A model generated the notes under the pieces. The model had not been told where the DNA came from. It did no database searches and worked only from the letters and a program-made list of their open reading frames with translations. 64,000 nt of DNA from VRUE01 sp963837735 (GTDB lineage: Bacteria > Actinomycetota > Thermoleophilia > Solirubrobacterales > 70-9): assembly GCA_963837735.1 (NCBI GenBank), contig CAWIOM010000010.1:1-64000 (forward strand), written 5' to 3'. Position 1 is the stretch's first letter. Each line of letters begins with the position of its first letter. This document shows positions 26,053-35,250 of this stretch, in pieces. The position numbers and the translations under genes are program-made.

Positions 26053-27891
26053 GTGGCAACGACGGGGAATAAGCAAGAGAGAGTCATCGTCCGGTTCGCC
26101 GGGGACTCAGGCGATGGCATGCAGCTCGTGGGCGGCCGTTTCACCGCCGCCACCGCCCAGGTGGGTAACGACCTCTCGACGCTCCCCGACTTTCCCGCTG
26201 AGATCCGCGCCCCGGCCGGGACGCCGCACGGCGTCTCCGCCTTCCAGATCCACTTCGCCTCGCGCGACATCCTCACCCCCGGAGACCACCCGAACACGCT
26301 GGTGGCGATGAACCCGGCGGCGCTCAAATCGAACCTCGGCGCGCTCGAGTCGGGGGGGACGCTGATCGTCAACGAGGACGCCTTCACCGACAACAACCTG
26401 CGCAAGGCCGGCTACGACCAGGACCCGCTCGAGGACGGCACCGTCGACGGATATCAGGTCTTCCGCGTGCCGATGACCTCGATCGCGACTCGCGCCACCG
26501 AGGGGATCGAGGGCCTCAAGCCGGCCGAGGGCCAGCGGACCAAGAACGTCTTCGCCCTCGGCCTCGTCTCCTGGATGTACGGGCGCCCGCCGGAGCCGTC
26601 GATCTCCTGGCTGGAGGCGAAATTCGCCAAGAAGCCGGCGATCAGGGACGCCAACGTCGCCGCCTTCAAGGCCGGTTACAACTTCGGCGAGACGACCGAG
26701 ATCGCCGTCACCCCGATCGACGTCGAGCCGGCGCCGCTGGAGGCGGGCGAGTACCGCAATGTCGACGGCACCCAGGCCCTGGCCCTGGGCCTGATCGCGG
26801 CGAGCGTCAGGAGCGGGCTGCAGCCGTTCTTCGCGACCTATCCGATCACTCCGGCCTCCGAGCTCCTCCACCACCTCGCTCGCCACGACCGCTTCGGTGT
26901 CCGCACCGTCCAGGCCGAGGACGAGATCGCCGCCGTCAACATGGCCGTCGGCGCTGCCTTCGCGGGTCATCTGGGGATCACCGCGACCAGCGGCCCGGGG
27001 ATGGACCTGAAGGCCGAGACGATCGGCCTCGCGGCGATGCTCGAGCTGCCACTCGTCGTCATCGACGTGCAGCGGGCGGGCCCCTCGACCGGGATGCCGA
27101 CCAAAACCGAGCAGACCGACCTGCTGATGGCGCTGCACGGCCGCCACGGCGAGTCGCCGCTGCCGGTGATCGCCGCCTCGACCCCCGCCGACTGCTTCGA
27201 CTCCGCGGTCGAGGCCGTCCGTGTGGCCGTCCGCTACCGGACGCCGGTGATCCTCCTCTCCGACACCTTTCTCGCCAACTCCTCGGAGCCCTGGAAGATC
27301 CCCGACAGCGCCGACCTGCCGGAGATCGACCCCGACTTCGCGACCGGCCCGAACGCCGGCGACGAGTTCCTCCCCTACCTGCGGGACGAGAGCGGCGCCC
27401 GGCCCTGGGCGATCCCGGGCACTCCCGGACTCCAGCACCGGATCGGCGGCCTCGAGAAGGACAACGGCAGCGGCAACATCAGCTACGACTCGGCCAACCA
27501 TGCGCTGATGACCGAGCTGCGCGCGAAGAAGCTGGAGAAGCTCGCCGAGGAGATGCCCGAGCTCGAGGTCGAGGCCGACGAGGGGGCGGAGCTACTGGTG
27601 CTCGGCTGGGGCTCGACGTACGGCGTCGTCCAGGCCGCTGCCCGGCGGGTCCGCGAACGGGAGATCCCGATCGCCACGGCCCACCTCCGCCACCTCGACC
27701 CGCTGCCGCGCAACACCGGCGAGGTCGTCCGCGCCTTCCCCAAGGTCCTGATCCCGGAGGTCAACACCGGCCAGCTGCTGGGAATCATCCGCGGGAAGTA
27801 CCTGGTCGACGCGGTCGGCCACAACAAAATGGAGGGCCTGCCGATCTTCGCCGAGGAGCTCGAGGGCGCGATCCTGGAGGTGCTGGCATGA
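26053..27891 (+). CDS. korA: 2-oxoacid:ferredoxin oxidoreductase alpha subunit (gamma-alpha fusion)
   Basis: The large subunit of a CoA-dependent 2-oxoacid:ferredoxin oxidoreductase, most like actinobacterial 2-oxoglutarate ferredoxin oxidoreductase KorA (612 residues here). The N-terminal gamma domain (RFAGDSGDGMQLVGG, about 10-185) is followed by the pyrimidine-binding alpha domain (YPITPASELL, TVQAEDEIAAVNMAVGAAFAG, TATSGPGMDLKAETIGLAAMLELPLVVIDVQRAGPSTG) and a C-terminal transketolase-type domain (GWGSTYGVVQAA, HLRHLDPLP). GTG start. It overlaps korB by four bases (ATGA), so the subunits are made together. The reaction decarboxylates 2-oxoglutarate to succinyl-CoA and reduces ferredoxin, bypassing or replacing the NAD-linked complex. 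Confidence 0.96.
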   Translation: MATTGNKQERVIVRFAGDSGDGMQLVGGRFTAATAQVGNDLSTLPDFPAEIRAPAGTPHGVSAFQIHFASRDILTPGDHPNTLVAMNPAALKSNLGALESGGTLIVNEDAFTDNNLRKAGYDQDPLEDGTVDGYQVFRVPMTSIATRATEGIEGLKPAEGQRTKNVFALGLVSWMYGRPPEPSISWLEAKFAKKPAIRDANVAAFKAGYNFGETTEIAVTPIDVEPAPLEAGEYRNVDGTQALALGLIAASVRSGLQPFFATYPITPASELLHHLARHDRFGVRTVQAEDEIAAVNMAVGAAFAGHLGITATSGPGMDLKAETIGLAAMLELPLVVIDVQRAGPSTGMPTKTEQTDLLMALHGRHGESPLPVIAASTPADCFDSAVEAVRVAVRYRTPVILLSDTFLANSSEPWKIPDSADLPEIDPDFATGPNAGDEFLPYLRDESGARPWAIPGTPGLQHRIGGLEKDNGSGNISYDSANHALMTELRAKKLEKLAEEMPELEVEADEGAELLVLGWGSTYGVVQAAARRVREREIPIATAHLRHLDPLPRNTGEVVRAFPKVLIPEVNTGQLLGIIRGKYLVDAVGHNKMEGLPIFAEELEGAILEVLA

Positions 27892-28932
27892 GCGAGAACG
27901 GAACCGCCAACGGCAACGGCAGCGCCCTGCCGATGCTGACGAAGAAGGACTTCCAGTCCGACCAGGAGACGCGCTGGTGCCCGGGCTGCGGCGACTACGC
28001 GATCCTCGCCAGCGTCCAGGCGCTGATGCCCGAGCTGGGCGTGCCGCCGGAGAAGACGGTCTTCGTCTCGGGAATCGGCTGCGCGGGCCGTTTCGTCTAC
28101 TACATGGACACCTACGGAATGCATGGCATCCACGGCCGCGCCCTGGCCCTGGCGACCGGAATCGCGACTGCCCGCGAGGACCTCTCGGTCTGGGTCGTCA
28201 GCGGCGACGGCGACGCGCTCTCGATCGGCGGCAACCACCTGATCCACGCCCTGCGCCGCAACGTGCCGATCAAGCTGCTGCTCTTCAACAACCAGATCTA
28301 CGGGCTGACCAAGGGCCAGTACTCGCCGACCAGCGAGACCGGCAAGATCACCAAGTCGACCCCGTTCGGCTCCGAGGACCATCCCTTCAACCCGGCGGCG
28401 CTGGCGCTCGGCGCCGAGGCCTCCTTCGTCGCCCGCACGATCGACGTCGAGAAGAAGCACGTCGCCGCGACCCTGAGGGCGGCCGCCGAACACGAGGGCT
28501 CGGCCTTCGTCGAGATCTACCAGAACTGCAACGTCTTCAACGACGGCGCTTTCGACGCCGTGCGCGGCAAGGAGGGCCGGCCCAACCAGATCCACCTCGA
28601 GCACGGCGAGCCGATCCGCTTCGGCGCCGAGAACGAGAGGGGCGTGATCCGCGAGGCCGACGGCAGCCTCGCCGTCGCCGAGGTCGCCGCCGTGGGGGAG
28701 GAGGCGATCGTCGTCCACGACGCCCACCGCGCCGACCCCAGCTACGCGACGGCCCTGGCCCGGCTCGCCGAAGCCCCGATCGGCCCGACGCCGATCGGCG
28801 TCCTGCGGGACGTCAAGCGCCCCGTCTACGGCGCCGGCCGCGGCGAGGAGCTGGTTGCCGCCCACGCAGGGAGCCTCGCTCACCGACGTCGACGAGCTGC
28901 TGCGCTCGGGCGACACCTGGACCGTCTCCTAG
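27888..28932 (+). CDS. korB: 2-oxoacid:ferredoxin oxidoreductase beta subunit, frameshift near C-terminus
   Basis: The TPP- and cluster-binding partner of KorA, about 347 residues. It shows CPGCGDYAIL (first two cluster Cys), FVSGIGCAGR (third), the TPP motif GDGDALSIGGNH with LLLFNNQIYGLTKGQ, and the distal Cys in YQNCNVFND. The last 17 residues lie in a second frame: an extra base in the GCAGGGAGCC stretch near 28877-28881 would replace the natural end (TDVDELLRSGDTWTVS, stop 28930-28932) with an unrelated tail running to 28949. All catalytic parts precede the shift. It overlaps korA by four bases. Confidence 0.94.
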
Positions 28933-28946
28933 CGCCGCGATCTCCG

Positions 28947-28952
28947 TAGGAT
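28947..28952 (+). promoter_or_regulatory. Predicted -10 element of a leaderless promoter (SRPBCC gene)
   Basis: TAGGAT ends eight bases before the GTG at 28961, giving the SRPBCC gene its own promoter in the 28-base gap after korB. Confidence 0.45.
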
Positions 28953-28960
28953 CGGTCCCC

Positions 28961-29404
28961 GTGAAGCCGGTGACCGTCTCCACCAGCGTCGGCAGGCCCC
29001 CGTCGGAGGTCTTCGCCTACCTCGACGTGCTCGCCAACCACGAGCCGTTCCTCGACCATTTCCTCGTCGACTGGAGCTTCGAGGGGCCGGCGGGCGGCGT
29101 CGGCGCCCGGGGCAGGGCACGCACCGACGCGCCCGCCGGGCGCGACTGGACCGAGTTCGAGGTCGTCTCCGTCGAGGAGGGCAGGGAGATCGTCGAGGAC
29201 GGGGTCGGAGCGGGCGGCAAGCGCCACACACGCGGGACCTACCGGCTCGAGGAGCGGGCCGACGGTGGCACCGAGATCGAGTTCGAGCTCGAGTGGATCG
29301 AGGCCTCGAAAGCCGAACGGATGGCCCCGCCGTTGACCCGCGCCTTCATCAGGCGCACCAACTCGAAGGCGATGCGGCGGCTCGCCAAGATCCTCGACGG
29401 CTAG
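28961..29404 (+). CDS. SRPBCC (START-like) family protein
   Basis: A 147-residue protein of the SRPBCC/polyketide-cyclase fold, which forms a deep hydrophobic ligand pocket. The family pattern is clear: VSTSVGRPPSEVFAYLDVLANHEPFLDHFL at the N-terminus (first strand and helix), a central ARTDAPAGRDWTEFEV, then the long C-terminal helix APPLTRAFIRRTNSKAMRRLAKIL. The GTG start is set by a TAGGAT box eight bases upstream. The C-terminal stop TAG lies inside the next gene's predicted -10 box. The ligand is unknown, and position after korB does not by itself imply a role with KorAB. Confidence 0.88.
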   Translation: MKPVTVSTSVGRPPSEVFAYLDVLANHEPFLDHFLVDWSFEGPAGGVGARGRARTDAPAGRDWTEFEVVSVEEGREIVEDGVGAGGKRHTRGTYRLEERADGGTEIEFELEWIEASKAERMAPPLTRAFIRRTNSKAMRRLAKILDG

Positions 29405-29413
29405 GCTGGGCCC

Positions 29414-30058
29414 GTGTCCCGTCTCCGCTTCCGGATCGCGATCTCGCTCGACGGCTACGTTGCCGGCCCCAACCAGAGCGAGGAGAACCCGCTCGGCGAA
29501 GGCGGGATGGCGCTGCACGAGTGGGCCTTCGAGCTCGAGGCCTGGCGCAAGCCACACGGTCGCGAGGGCGGCGAGGTAAACGCGAGCAGCGCCGTGATCG
29601 AAAAGGCCGAAGAGAACGTCGGTGCGGGGCTGATGGGCCGCGGGATGTTCGGCGGCGGCCCCGGGCCCTGGCCCTCCGACCCGCCCTGGAACGGCTGGTG
29701 GGGCGAGGAGGACCCGCCCTTCCACGTCCCGGTCTTCGTCCTCACCCATCACGAGCGCCAGCCGCTCGAGCTCTCCGATACCACCTTCCACTTCGTCACC
29801 GACGGGGTCGAGTCCGCGGTCGACCAGGCCAAGCGGGCGGCCGGTGGCGGCGACGTCCTGCTCGGCGGCGGCGCCGAGGCCGCCCAGCAATGCCTGGCGG
29901 CGGGCCTCGTCGACGAGATGCTGCTGAGCGTCGTCCCGATCCTGCTCCACTCCGGGGCGCGGCTCTTCGAGAACGTCGACGGCGTCGACGGCTTCGAGCA
30001 GGTCGGCGCGGTCGAGGCCCCGGGCGTCACCCACCTGACCTACCGCCGGCTGCCCTAG
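29414..30058 (+). CDS. Dihydrofolate reductase/RibD C-terminal family protein
   Basis: A 214-residue NADPH-dependent reductase-fold protein of the RibD C-terminal/dihydrofolate-reductase superfamily. It shows FRIAISLDGYVAGP at the start, LMGRGMFGGGPGPW (cofactor loop), PVFVLTHHER, and the nucleotide-binding turn DVLLGGGAEAAQQCLAAGLVDEMLLSVVPILL. Such stand-alone proteins are common in actinobacteria and mostly uncharacterised; neither riboflavin nor folate genes are near. The GTG start is fixed by TAGGCT at 29402-29407, six bases upstream. Its TAG overlaps the convergent carbonic anhydrase stop in a shared CTAG. Confidence 0.9.
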   Translation: MSRLRFRIAISLDGYVAGPNQSEENPLGEGGMALHEWAFELEAWRKPHGREGGEVNASSAVIEKAEENVGAGLMGRGMFGGGPGPWPSDPPWNGWWGEEDPPFHVPVFVLTHHERQPLELSDTTFHFVTDGVESAVDQAKRAAGGGDVLLGGGAEAAQQCLAAGLVDEMLLSVVPILLHSGARLFENVDGVDGFEQVGAVEAPGVTHLTYRRLP

Positions 30059-30482
30059 GGGATTTCCTCGACGGAGTCGTCCTCGGGGTCATAGATCAGG
30101 CCGCGGACCCTGTCGCGGGCGATCAGCTCAGGGCTCTTGCGCAAGCCGCTCGAGGCTCCCCCGAAGGGTCCGCCTCGAGATCCTCGAAGGCGCCCAGGCG
30201 CCACTCGGGGCGGGCCCCGTCGGCGGCCAGCGCGGCGGCGAACTCCTCGTCCGAGGCGCCGTCGATGCCGCAGTCGCGATGCATGACGACGACGATTTCC
30301 TCGGTTCCCAGCAGCCGCTGCGAGGCGCTCAGCGAGCGCAGCGCGTCGTCGGTGACGAGACCCCCGGCGTTGCGGATGATGTGGGCGTCGCCACGGCCGA
30401 CGCCGAGCAGCCCGTAGATGTCGATGCGGGCGTCCATGCAGGCGAGGACAGCGAGTTTGCGGAGCGGGCGGGGGCTGCTCAT
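30055..30482 (-). CDS. Beta-class carbonic anhydrase, two frameshifts
   Basis: A small (about 142-residue) beta carbonic anhydrase that interconverts CO2 and bicarbonate. The zinc site and dyad are visible: ACMDARID (Cys, Asp-Arg), MHRDCG (His, Cys), and HIIRNAGG. The C-terminal 45 residues need two one-base corrections near 30163 and 30145 (extra G each) to reach the family-like ending SPELIARDRVRGLIYDPEDDSVEEIP, stop at 30055-30057. Without correction the frame stops at 30123. The ATG overlaps the exonuclease stop (ATGA), so the two are cotranscribed. The length fits the short mycobacterial Rv1284-like group. Confidence 0.87.
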
Positions 30483-31366
30483 CCGGCCCCCATCGATAGC
30501 AGCCGCGCGGCGAGTTTGCTCATCCCCCTCGCCTCCGCCGCGGCCGCGGCGGCCACCCAGTCGGTCGGCCGGTCGGGCGGGCGCTCGGCCCCCGCATCGC
30601 GGAGAGTGGCGATGTCCTTGAAGGCGAGCAGCTCCTCGCGCTGGCCGATCAGCGCGTCGCGCAGCTTCGGCCGTGTCTCGCGGATCGCGTTGTCGAGCAG
30701 GGTCTCGAGGTCGCCGTGCCTGCGGAGCAGGTCGGCCGCCGTCTTCTCTCCGACGCCCTTGGCACCGGGCAGGCCGTCGGAGGGGTCGCCCCGCAGGGCG
30801 ATGAAGTCGGGGACCTGGGCGGGGTCGATCCCGTAGCGCTCGCGCACCCCCTCGGGCCCGACCTCTTCGGCGCCTTTCCCGCCCGTGCGCACGTAGAGGA
30901 CGGTGACGGCGTCGGTCGCGCACTGGTACATGTCGCGGTCCCCGGTCAGGATCAGGGCGCGGCCGCCCGCTCCCTCCTCCTGACTCGCGTAGGTGCCGAG
31001 CAGGTCGTCGGCCTCGAGCGAGTCGCTGGCCTCGACGAACCAGCCGAAGGCCTCGAAGAACGGGCGGCAATCGGCCCACTGAGGGGAGAGCTGGTCGGGG
31101 ACCTCGGGACGGTCGGCGTGGTAGGCGGGGTAGAGCTCGGTGCGGTAGGTGGCGGCGTCGGGGCCGAAGCAGAGGACGACCGCGCGCGGGTCGTGGGCTT
31201 CGACCTCGCGGACGATCAGGTTGGCCGAACCGAGCAGGGCGTTGACCGGGTTGCCGTCGGGCCCGACGATCGATTTTGGCAGCGCGTAGAAGGCGCGGAA
31301 GAGCATCGACGGGGTGTCGACGACGAGCAACGGCCTGGGGCTCGGGGACTTGGAGGTCGGCTCCAC
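30479..31366 (-). CDS. 5'-3' exonuclease (DNA polymerase I N-terminal-type, FEN family)
   Basis: A stand-alone flap/5' exonuclease of about 295 residues. It shows the N-terminal metal-binding Asp (LLVVDTPSMLFRAFYAL), the second acidic cluster (SDSLEADDLLGTYA), the third (ALILTGDRDMYQC), and a helix-three-turn-helix DNA-binding part (LRGDPSDGLPGAKGVGEKTAADLL). It would process RNA primers or flaps. The GTG at 31364-31366 precedes the conserved core closely; the frame stays open to about 31438 and an ATG there is possible, although it would overlap the divergent ABC gene promoter. It is followed by carbonic anhydrase with a four-base overlap. Confidence 0.92.
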   Translation of the reverse strand: MEPTSKSPSPRPLLVVDTPSMLFRAFYALPKSIVGPDGNPVNALLGSANLIVREVEAHDPRAVVLCFGPDAATYRTELYPAYHADRPEVPDQLSPQWADCRPFFEAFGWFVEASDSLEADDLLGTYASQEEGAGGRALILTGDRDMYQCATDAVTVLYVRTGGKGAEEVGPEGVRERYGIDPAQVPDFIALRGDPSDGLPGAKGVGEKTAADLLRRHGDLETLLDNAIRETRPKLRDALIGQREELLAFKDIATLRDAGAERPPDRPTDWVAAAAAAEARGMSKLAARLLSMGAG

Positions 31367-31437
31367 GTCCGGTATGAAAACACCATGGGCCGGATCTTCG
31401 TCGGGCGTGGTTCGCGAAGCCGGCGATCGCGGTTCCA

Positions 31438-31443
31438 TAGATT
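31438..31443 (+). promoter_or_regulatory. Predicted -10 element of a leaderless promoter (ABC exporter)
   Basis: TAGATT, seven bases before the GTG at 31451 that starts the ABC ATPase. It supports this start over the longer open frame upstream. Confidence 0.5.
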
Positions 31444-31450
31444 CCCCGGG

Positions 31451-32243
31451 GTGAGCAACGGATTCCCCGAGTCGAGCAACGCCCTCCAGATCGCAGACCT
31501 GGTCAAGCGCTACCCGACCGGGGTCGAAGCGCTGCGCGGCGTCTCGCTCGAGATCAAGCCGGGCGAGCTCTTCGGCCTGCTCGGGCCCAACGGAGCAGGA
31601 AAGTCGACGCTGATCCACTGCACGACCGGTCTCGCGCAGGTGACGTCGGGAAAGATCGAGGTCTTCGGCCACGACGCGATCGGCAGACTACGGAAAGGCC
31701 CGCCAGGCGGTCGGGCTGGCGCCGCAGGAGGTCAACCTCGACTGGTTCCTGACCGTCGAGGAGACCCTCGACTACCACGCCGGCTACTTCGGGATGCCGA
31801 AGCGCGAGCGCCGCGAGCGGACCAAGGAGCTGCTCGAGACGTTCTCGCTGACCGAGAAGCGCGACGAACGGACCCGTACGCTCTCCGGCGGGATGAAACG
31901 GCGGGTCGTCCTCGCCAGGGCGATGATGCACCGGCCGCGGATGCTGATCCTCGACGAGCCGACCGCCGGCGTCGACGTCGAGCTGCGGCTCGAGCTCTGG
32001 CACTACGTCCAGCGGATCAACGACGAAGGCACCTCGATCCTGCTGACCACGCACTACATCGAGGAGGCCGAGCAGCTCTGCGACCGGATCGCCTTCATCA
32101 ACGACGGCCGGATCGTCGGCGAGGGAACGAGCTCCCAGCTCGCCGACCGCTACGGGGTCGCCAATCTCGAGGACGCCTATCTGGAACTGGTCGGCCGCAA
32201 GGAGCTCTCGCGCTCCCGCATCGAGGTGGAGCCGGTCTCATGA
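31451..32243 (+). CDS. ABC transporter ATP-binding protein, one frameshift
   Basis: The ATPase of an ABC-2 type exporter, about 263 residues. Walker A GPNGAGKSTL, a Q-loop segment (VGLAPQEVNLDWFLTVEETLDYHAGYFG), the signature LSGGMKRRV, Walker B MLILDEPTAGVD and switch His (LLTTHYIEEAEQL) are present. Walker A and the Q-loop are in different frames: one extra A at about 31684 (GGC-A-GAC) breaks the line. The GTG start is backed by a TAGATT box seven bases upstream. It overlaps the permease gene by four bases (ATGA). The substrate is unknown; the closest general type is the drug/polyketide or nodulation-type NodI family. Confidence 0.92.
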
Positions 32244-33007
32244 GCGCCGCCCAGATCCGCTTCGCGACGCTCTGGCGCCGCGAGGTCAACCGCTTCATGA
32301 AGATCAAGAAACAGACCCTCGGCGCGCCGCTGCTGGAAACCTTCCTCTACATCTCGGTCTTCGGCGCCGCGCTCGGCTCGCGGATCGACAAGCTGCACGG
32401 GATCGACTACGTCGTCTTCGTGATCCCCGGCCTGATCATGATGGCCTTCTCGATCAACTCCTTCGCCAACAACTCCTCCTCGATCCTGCAGCAGAAATTC
32501 CAGGGAGCGATCCAGGACCAGCTCTCCTCGCCGGCGTCGCCCCTGGAGCTGCTGCTCGCCTTCAGCCTCGGCGGCTTCATGCGCGGCCTGATCGTCGCCG
32601 TGCTCACCTTCATCGCCGCCTCGCTGCTCGTCGACCTGCCGGTCGAACACGTCCTCGTGCTGATCCCGTCGCTGTTCCTGGTCGGCTTCTTCTTCTCGCA
32701 GCTGGGGGTGCTGATCGGCGTCCGCGCCGAACAGTTCGACGACGTCGCCTTCGCCCAGACCTTCGTCCTCCAGCCGCTGATCTTCCTCGGCGGCGTCTTC
32801 TACTCGGCGACCCTGCTGCCGCAGCCGTTCCAGACCCTGACCCACTTCAACCCGATCTTCTACATGATCAACCTGGTTCGCTACGGGTTCGTCGGCTTCA
32901 CCGAAGTCAGCATCGCGCTCTCGCTGCTGGCGCTGACGGCGGCGACCGCGGCGCTGTTCCTCGTCAACCTGAGGCTGTTCACGACCGGCTACCGGCTGCG
33001 GGCGTAG
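32240..33007 (+). CDS. ABC-2 type transporter permease
   Basis: A 255-residue membrane subunit with six helices. The ABC-2 pattern is visible: cytosolic N-terminal RFMKIKKQTLGAPLLETFLYISVFG, FVIPGLIMMAFSINSF, the amphipathic coupling region GAIQDQLSSPASPLELLLAF, then LSFLGGVFYSA-like IFLGGVFYSATLLPQPFQTLTHFNP and a final helix ending LRLFTTGYRLRA. It pairs with the upstream ATPase, coupled by a four-base overlap. The exporter half-transporter pair has no adjacent regulator, so the cargo is unknown. Confidence 0.93.
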   Translation: MSAAQIRFATLWRREVNRFMKIKKQTLGAPLLETFLYISVFGAALGSRIDKLHGIDYVVFVIPGLIMMAFSINSFANNSSSILQQKFQGAIQDQLSSPASPLELLLAFSLGGFMRGLIVAVLTFIAASLLVDLPVEHVLVLIPSLFLVGFFFSQLGVLIGVRAEQFDDVAFAQTFVLQPLIFLGGVFYSATLLPQPFQTLTHFNPIFYMINLVRYGFVGFTEVSIALSLLALTAATAALFLVNLRLFTTGYRLRA

Positions 33008-33021
33008 CGACGGGCCGGCGC

Positions 33022-33050
33022 TTGCCGATTTTTCCAGGCGTCCGTAAGAT
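33022..33050 (+). promoter_or_regulatory. Promoter of the secreted beta-helix protein gene
   Basis: TTGCCG at 33022-33027, a 17-base spacer and TAAGAT at 33045-33050, then seven bases to ATG 33058. Both hexamers have correct spacing, making this the clearest leaderless promoter in the window. Confidence 0.6.
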
Positions 33051-33057
33051 TCATGAC

Positions 33058-34683
33058 ATGTTGGGGATCGCGATGGGGAGGGGGCTCGGCCGTGCCACCG
33101 GGCCTTTCGCGGCGGCGCTTGGGCTGTTCATGGTGGGCTTGCTGTGCGCCGCTTCCGGCGCCTCGGCGACGACGATCTGCGTTCCGGCCTTCACCTCGGC
33201 CTGTCCGAACTCGGGGGGCAACGTCGCCGTCGCCGACTTCGAGAAAGCGATGTCGACCCAGGACAGCGACGAAAAAGCGGACGAAATCCGCGTTGCGGCG
33301 GGGACCTTCACCGAGAACGCGACGTTCGAGCCACCGGGGGGCAGTCCGGGGACGCTCGAGCCCCAGGGCAAGGACACGTTGACGATCGTCGGCGCCGGGC
33401 AGGGCCAGACGGTCCTCACGAGTGCCGGCACGGGCAACGTTTTCCTCTTCAATCTCGATTTCAACAACACGAGGAAGATCACGATCCGGGATCTGACGAT
33501 CCGGGTGCCGGCCAGCTTCGACGACGGCCTCGGCGCCGCGGTCCAACTGGCCAAAGGCGACGTCCTCGAAGGCGTCTCGGTGACCAGCGCCAACCCCGGC
33601 AGCGACGGGATCCTCGCCGTCGGCGCGGGCAACGTGGTCCGCGGCGGCAAGGTCAGTGGCGAGGGGTCGGGGACGATCGACTACGGCGTCGGTGTCACCT
33701 CGACCTCGAGCAGCCTCCTCGTCGAAGACGAGGTCGTTGCCGACGCAAGCTGGGCGCTCGTCACCGGGGCAAAGGACGCGCAGCTGACCGCCCGCCGGGT
33801 GGCGGTCGAGGACGCGGCCACCTACGGTGCGATCGCCAGCGCGGGCACGATCGACGTCGCCGACTCGACCTTCAGGCTCGACGATGCGATCGGGCTTTAC
33901 GCAAGCAGCGCGGCGGATCCGAGCACCGTCATGGCCGATCACGTCACGATGCTCGACTCGGTGGGCTCCTACCCGGCCCTGGAAGTGAAGAAGTTCGGCG
34001 GCGGCGCGCGGCGACGCGACGGTCTCGGTATCCAACTCGATTCTGCGCGGCTTCGGGAGCGGCTACAAGGCCGAAACGGCGATCGGGCCCGGGATCGGGT
34101 TGGTGAAGATCGAGGCCCGTTACTCGAACATCAAGAACGCCGGCGTCGAACACAAACGGGAAGATCGACCTCACTGTCGGCAACACGGAAGCCGACCCGC
34201 TGCTCGCCCCCGACCTCTCTCTGCAGCCGGGCTCCCCTTCGATCGACGCGGGTGACCCCGCCGCCGCCGCGCTCGGCAGCGACTTCCTCGGCGCGCCGCG
34301 TCCCATCGACGGCGATGGCGACTGCGTCGCGCGCGCCGATCAGGGGGCGTTCGAGTATCAGCGGCCACCGCCCCCCGCCTGCCTGCCCGCGGAGGCGCCC
34401 GGCGCCGCCGCCGCCGATACGACGCCGCCGCAGACGAGGATCGTCAAGGGACCGGGCCGCCGGCTCGCCGCCGGTGTGGCCAGGTTCAAGCTCGCCTCCA
34501 GCGAGCCGGGCTCGAGCTTCCTCTGCAAGCTCGACCGCCGCAGGCCCCGGCCTTGCCGGTCGCCGCGGATCTACAGGGGGTTGAAGCCCGGCCGGCACCG
34601 ATTCCGGGCCTGGGCGACCGACGCCGCCGGCAACCGGGACCGCAGCCCGGCGCGGCGCTCCTTCCGCATCCCCGGAGGCCTAG
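33058..34683 (+). CDS. Secreted right-handed beta-helix protein with Ig-like tail, three frameshifts
   Basis: An exported protein of about 541 residues after correction. A signal peptide (PFAAALGLFMVGLLCAASGASA) is followed by a pectate-lyase-type parallel beta-helix (about 40-330; repeated short strands such as TIRVPASFDDG, VTSTSSSLLVEDE, TIDVADSTFRL). A choice-of-anchor-like stretch follows (SIDAGDP, RPIDGDGDCVARADQGAFEY), then a Pro-rich linker and an Ig-like domain (PPQTRIVKGPG, SFLCKLD, LKPGRHRFRAWATDAAGNRD). One-base insertions occur near 34009 (GCGCG run), 34150-34154 (an AAA run) and 34671-34674 (a CCCC run), the last restoring the stop TAG at 34681-34683. Catalytic residues of lyases are not identifiable, so it may be a binding or wall-associated protein. 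Confidence 0.82.
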
Positions 34684-34708
34684 ACCTCCGTTACCCGACC
34701 GACAGCCG

Positions 34709-35244
34709 TCAGGCGGGCCGTTCGGGCGGTTCCCGGTCGAGGTGCAGCCGCGCCGAATCGACGCACTGGGGCCGGGCCAGCGCCGATTCGGGAAAGGTGG
34801 CCGCTTCGTATTCCACCCGCCCCTCGAAGTGGGTCGGGCCGGTGAATTTCCCGCCATCGTCCAGAAGACGTCCTGGTCGGTCCCGACGCCGGATTCGGGC
34901 GCCCCGGAGCGGTCGCCGTCAACGTAAACGGTGGCGCCGCGCCTGTTTCCCTTGAGCGCCCCCCCGACGGGGCGAGGCCCGCTGCCCACGTACTGGCTCG
35001 CGAACGGGTCGCGGCAGAAGAGGTAGAAGTGGAAATACACCCTGCGGGCCTTGACGTTCACTTCCATTTGGACGTCGCCGCTGCCGTAGATGCCGCTCTT
35101 GATTCTGGGCCCTGACTGCTTGGCGGCGGCAGCGGGAGCGGGGCCGCCCTGGGCAGCGGTCGGGACCGGCGAGATCGCACAGGCGACGATCAGCGAGAGT
35201 GAGAGCAGCGCGGCTGCCGAGCGGCCGGGCACGCTTCCGATCAT
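34709..35244 (-). CDS. Small secreted protein downstream of amt, one frameshift
   Basis: An exported protein of about 178 residues of no known family. A signal peptide (ALLSLSLIVACAISPVPTAAQ) is followed by a mature part with SGIYGSGDVQMEVNVKARR, FYLFCRDPFASQYVGSG, GATVYVDGDRSG, and, in the corrected frame, KFTGPTHFEGRVEYEAATF and a final Cys. Here one base appears to be missing (or two extra) near 34845-34853 (GGGAAA). Its ATG sits six bases after the amt stop, with the GAGGTGGG ribosome-binding site overlapping that stop, so it belongs to the glnB-amt operon. A link to ammonium handling is inferred from this alone. Confidence 0.7.
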
Positions 35245-35250
35245 CCCACC

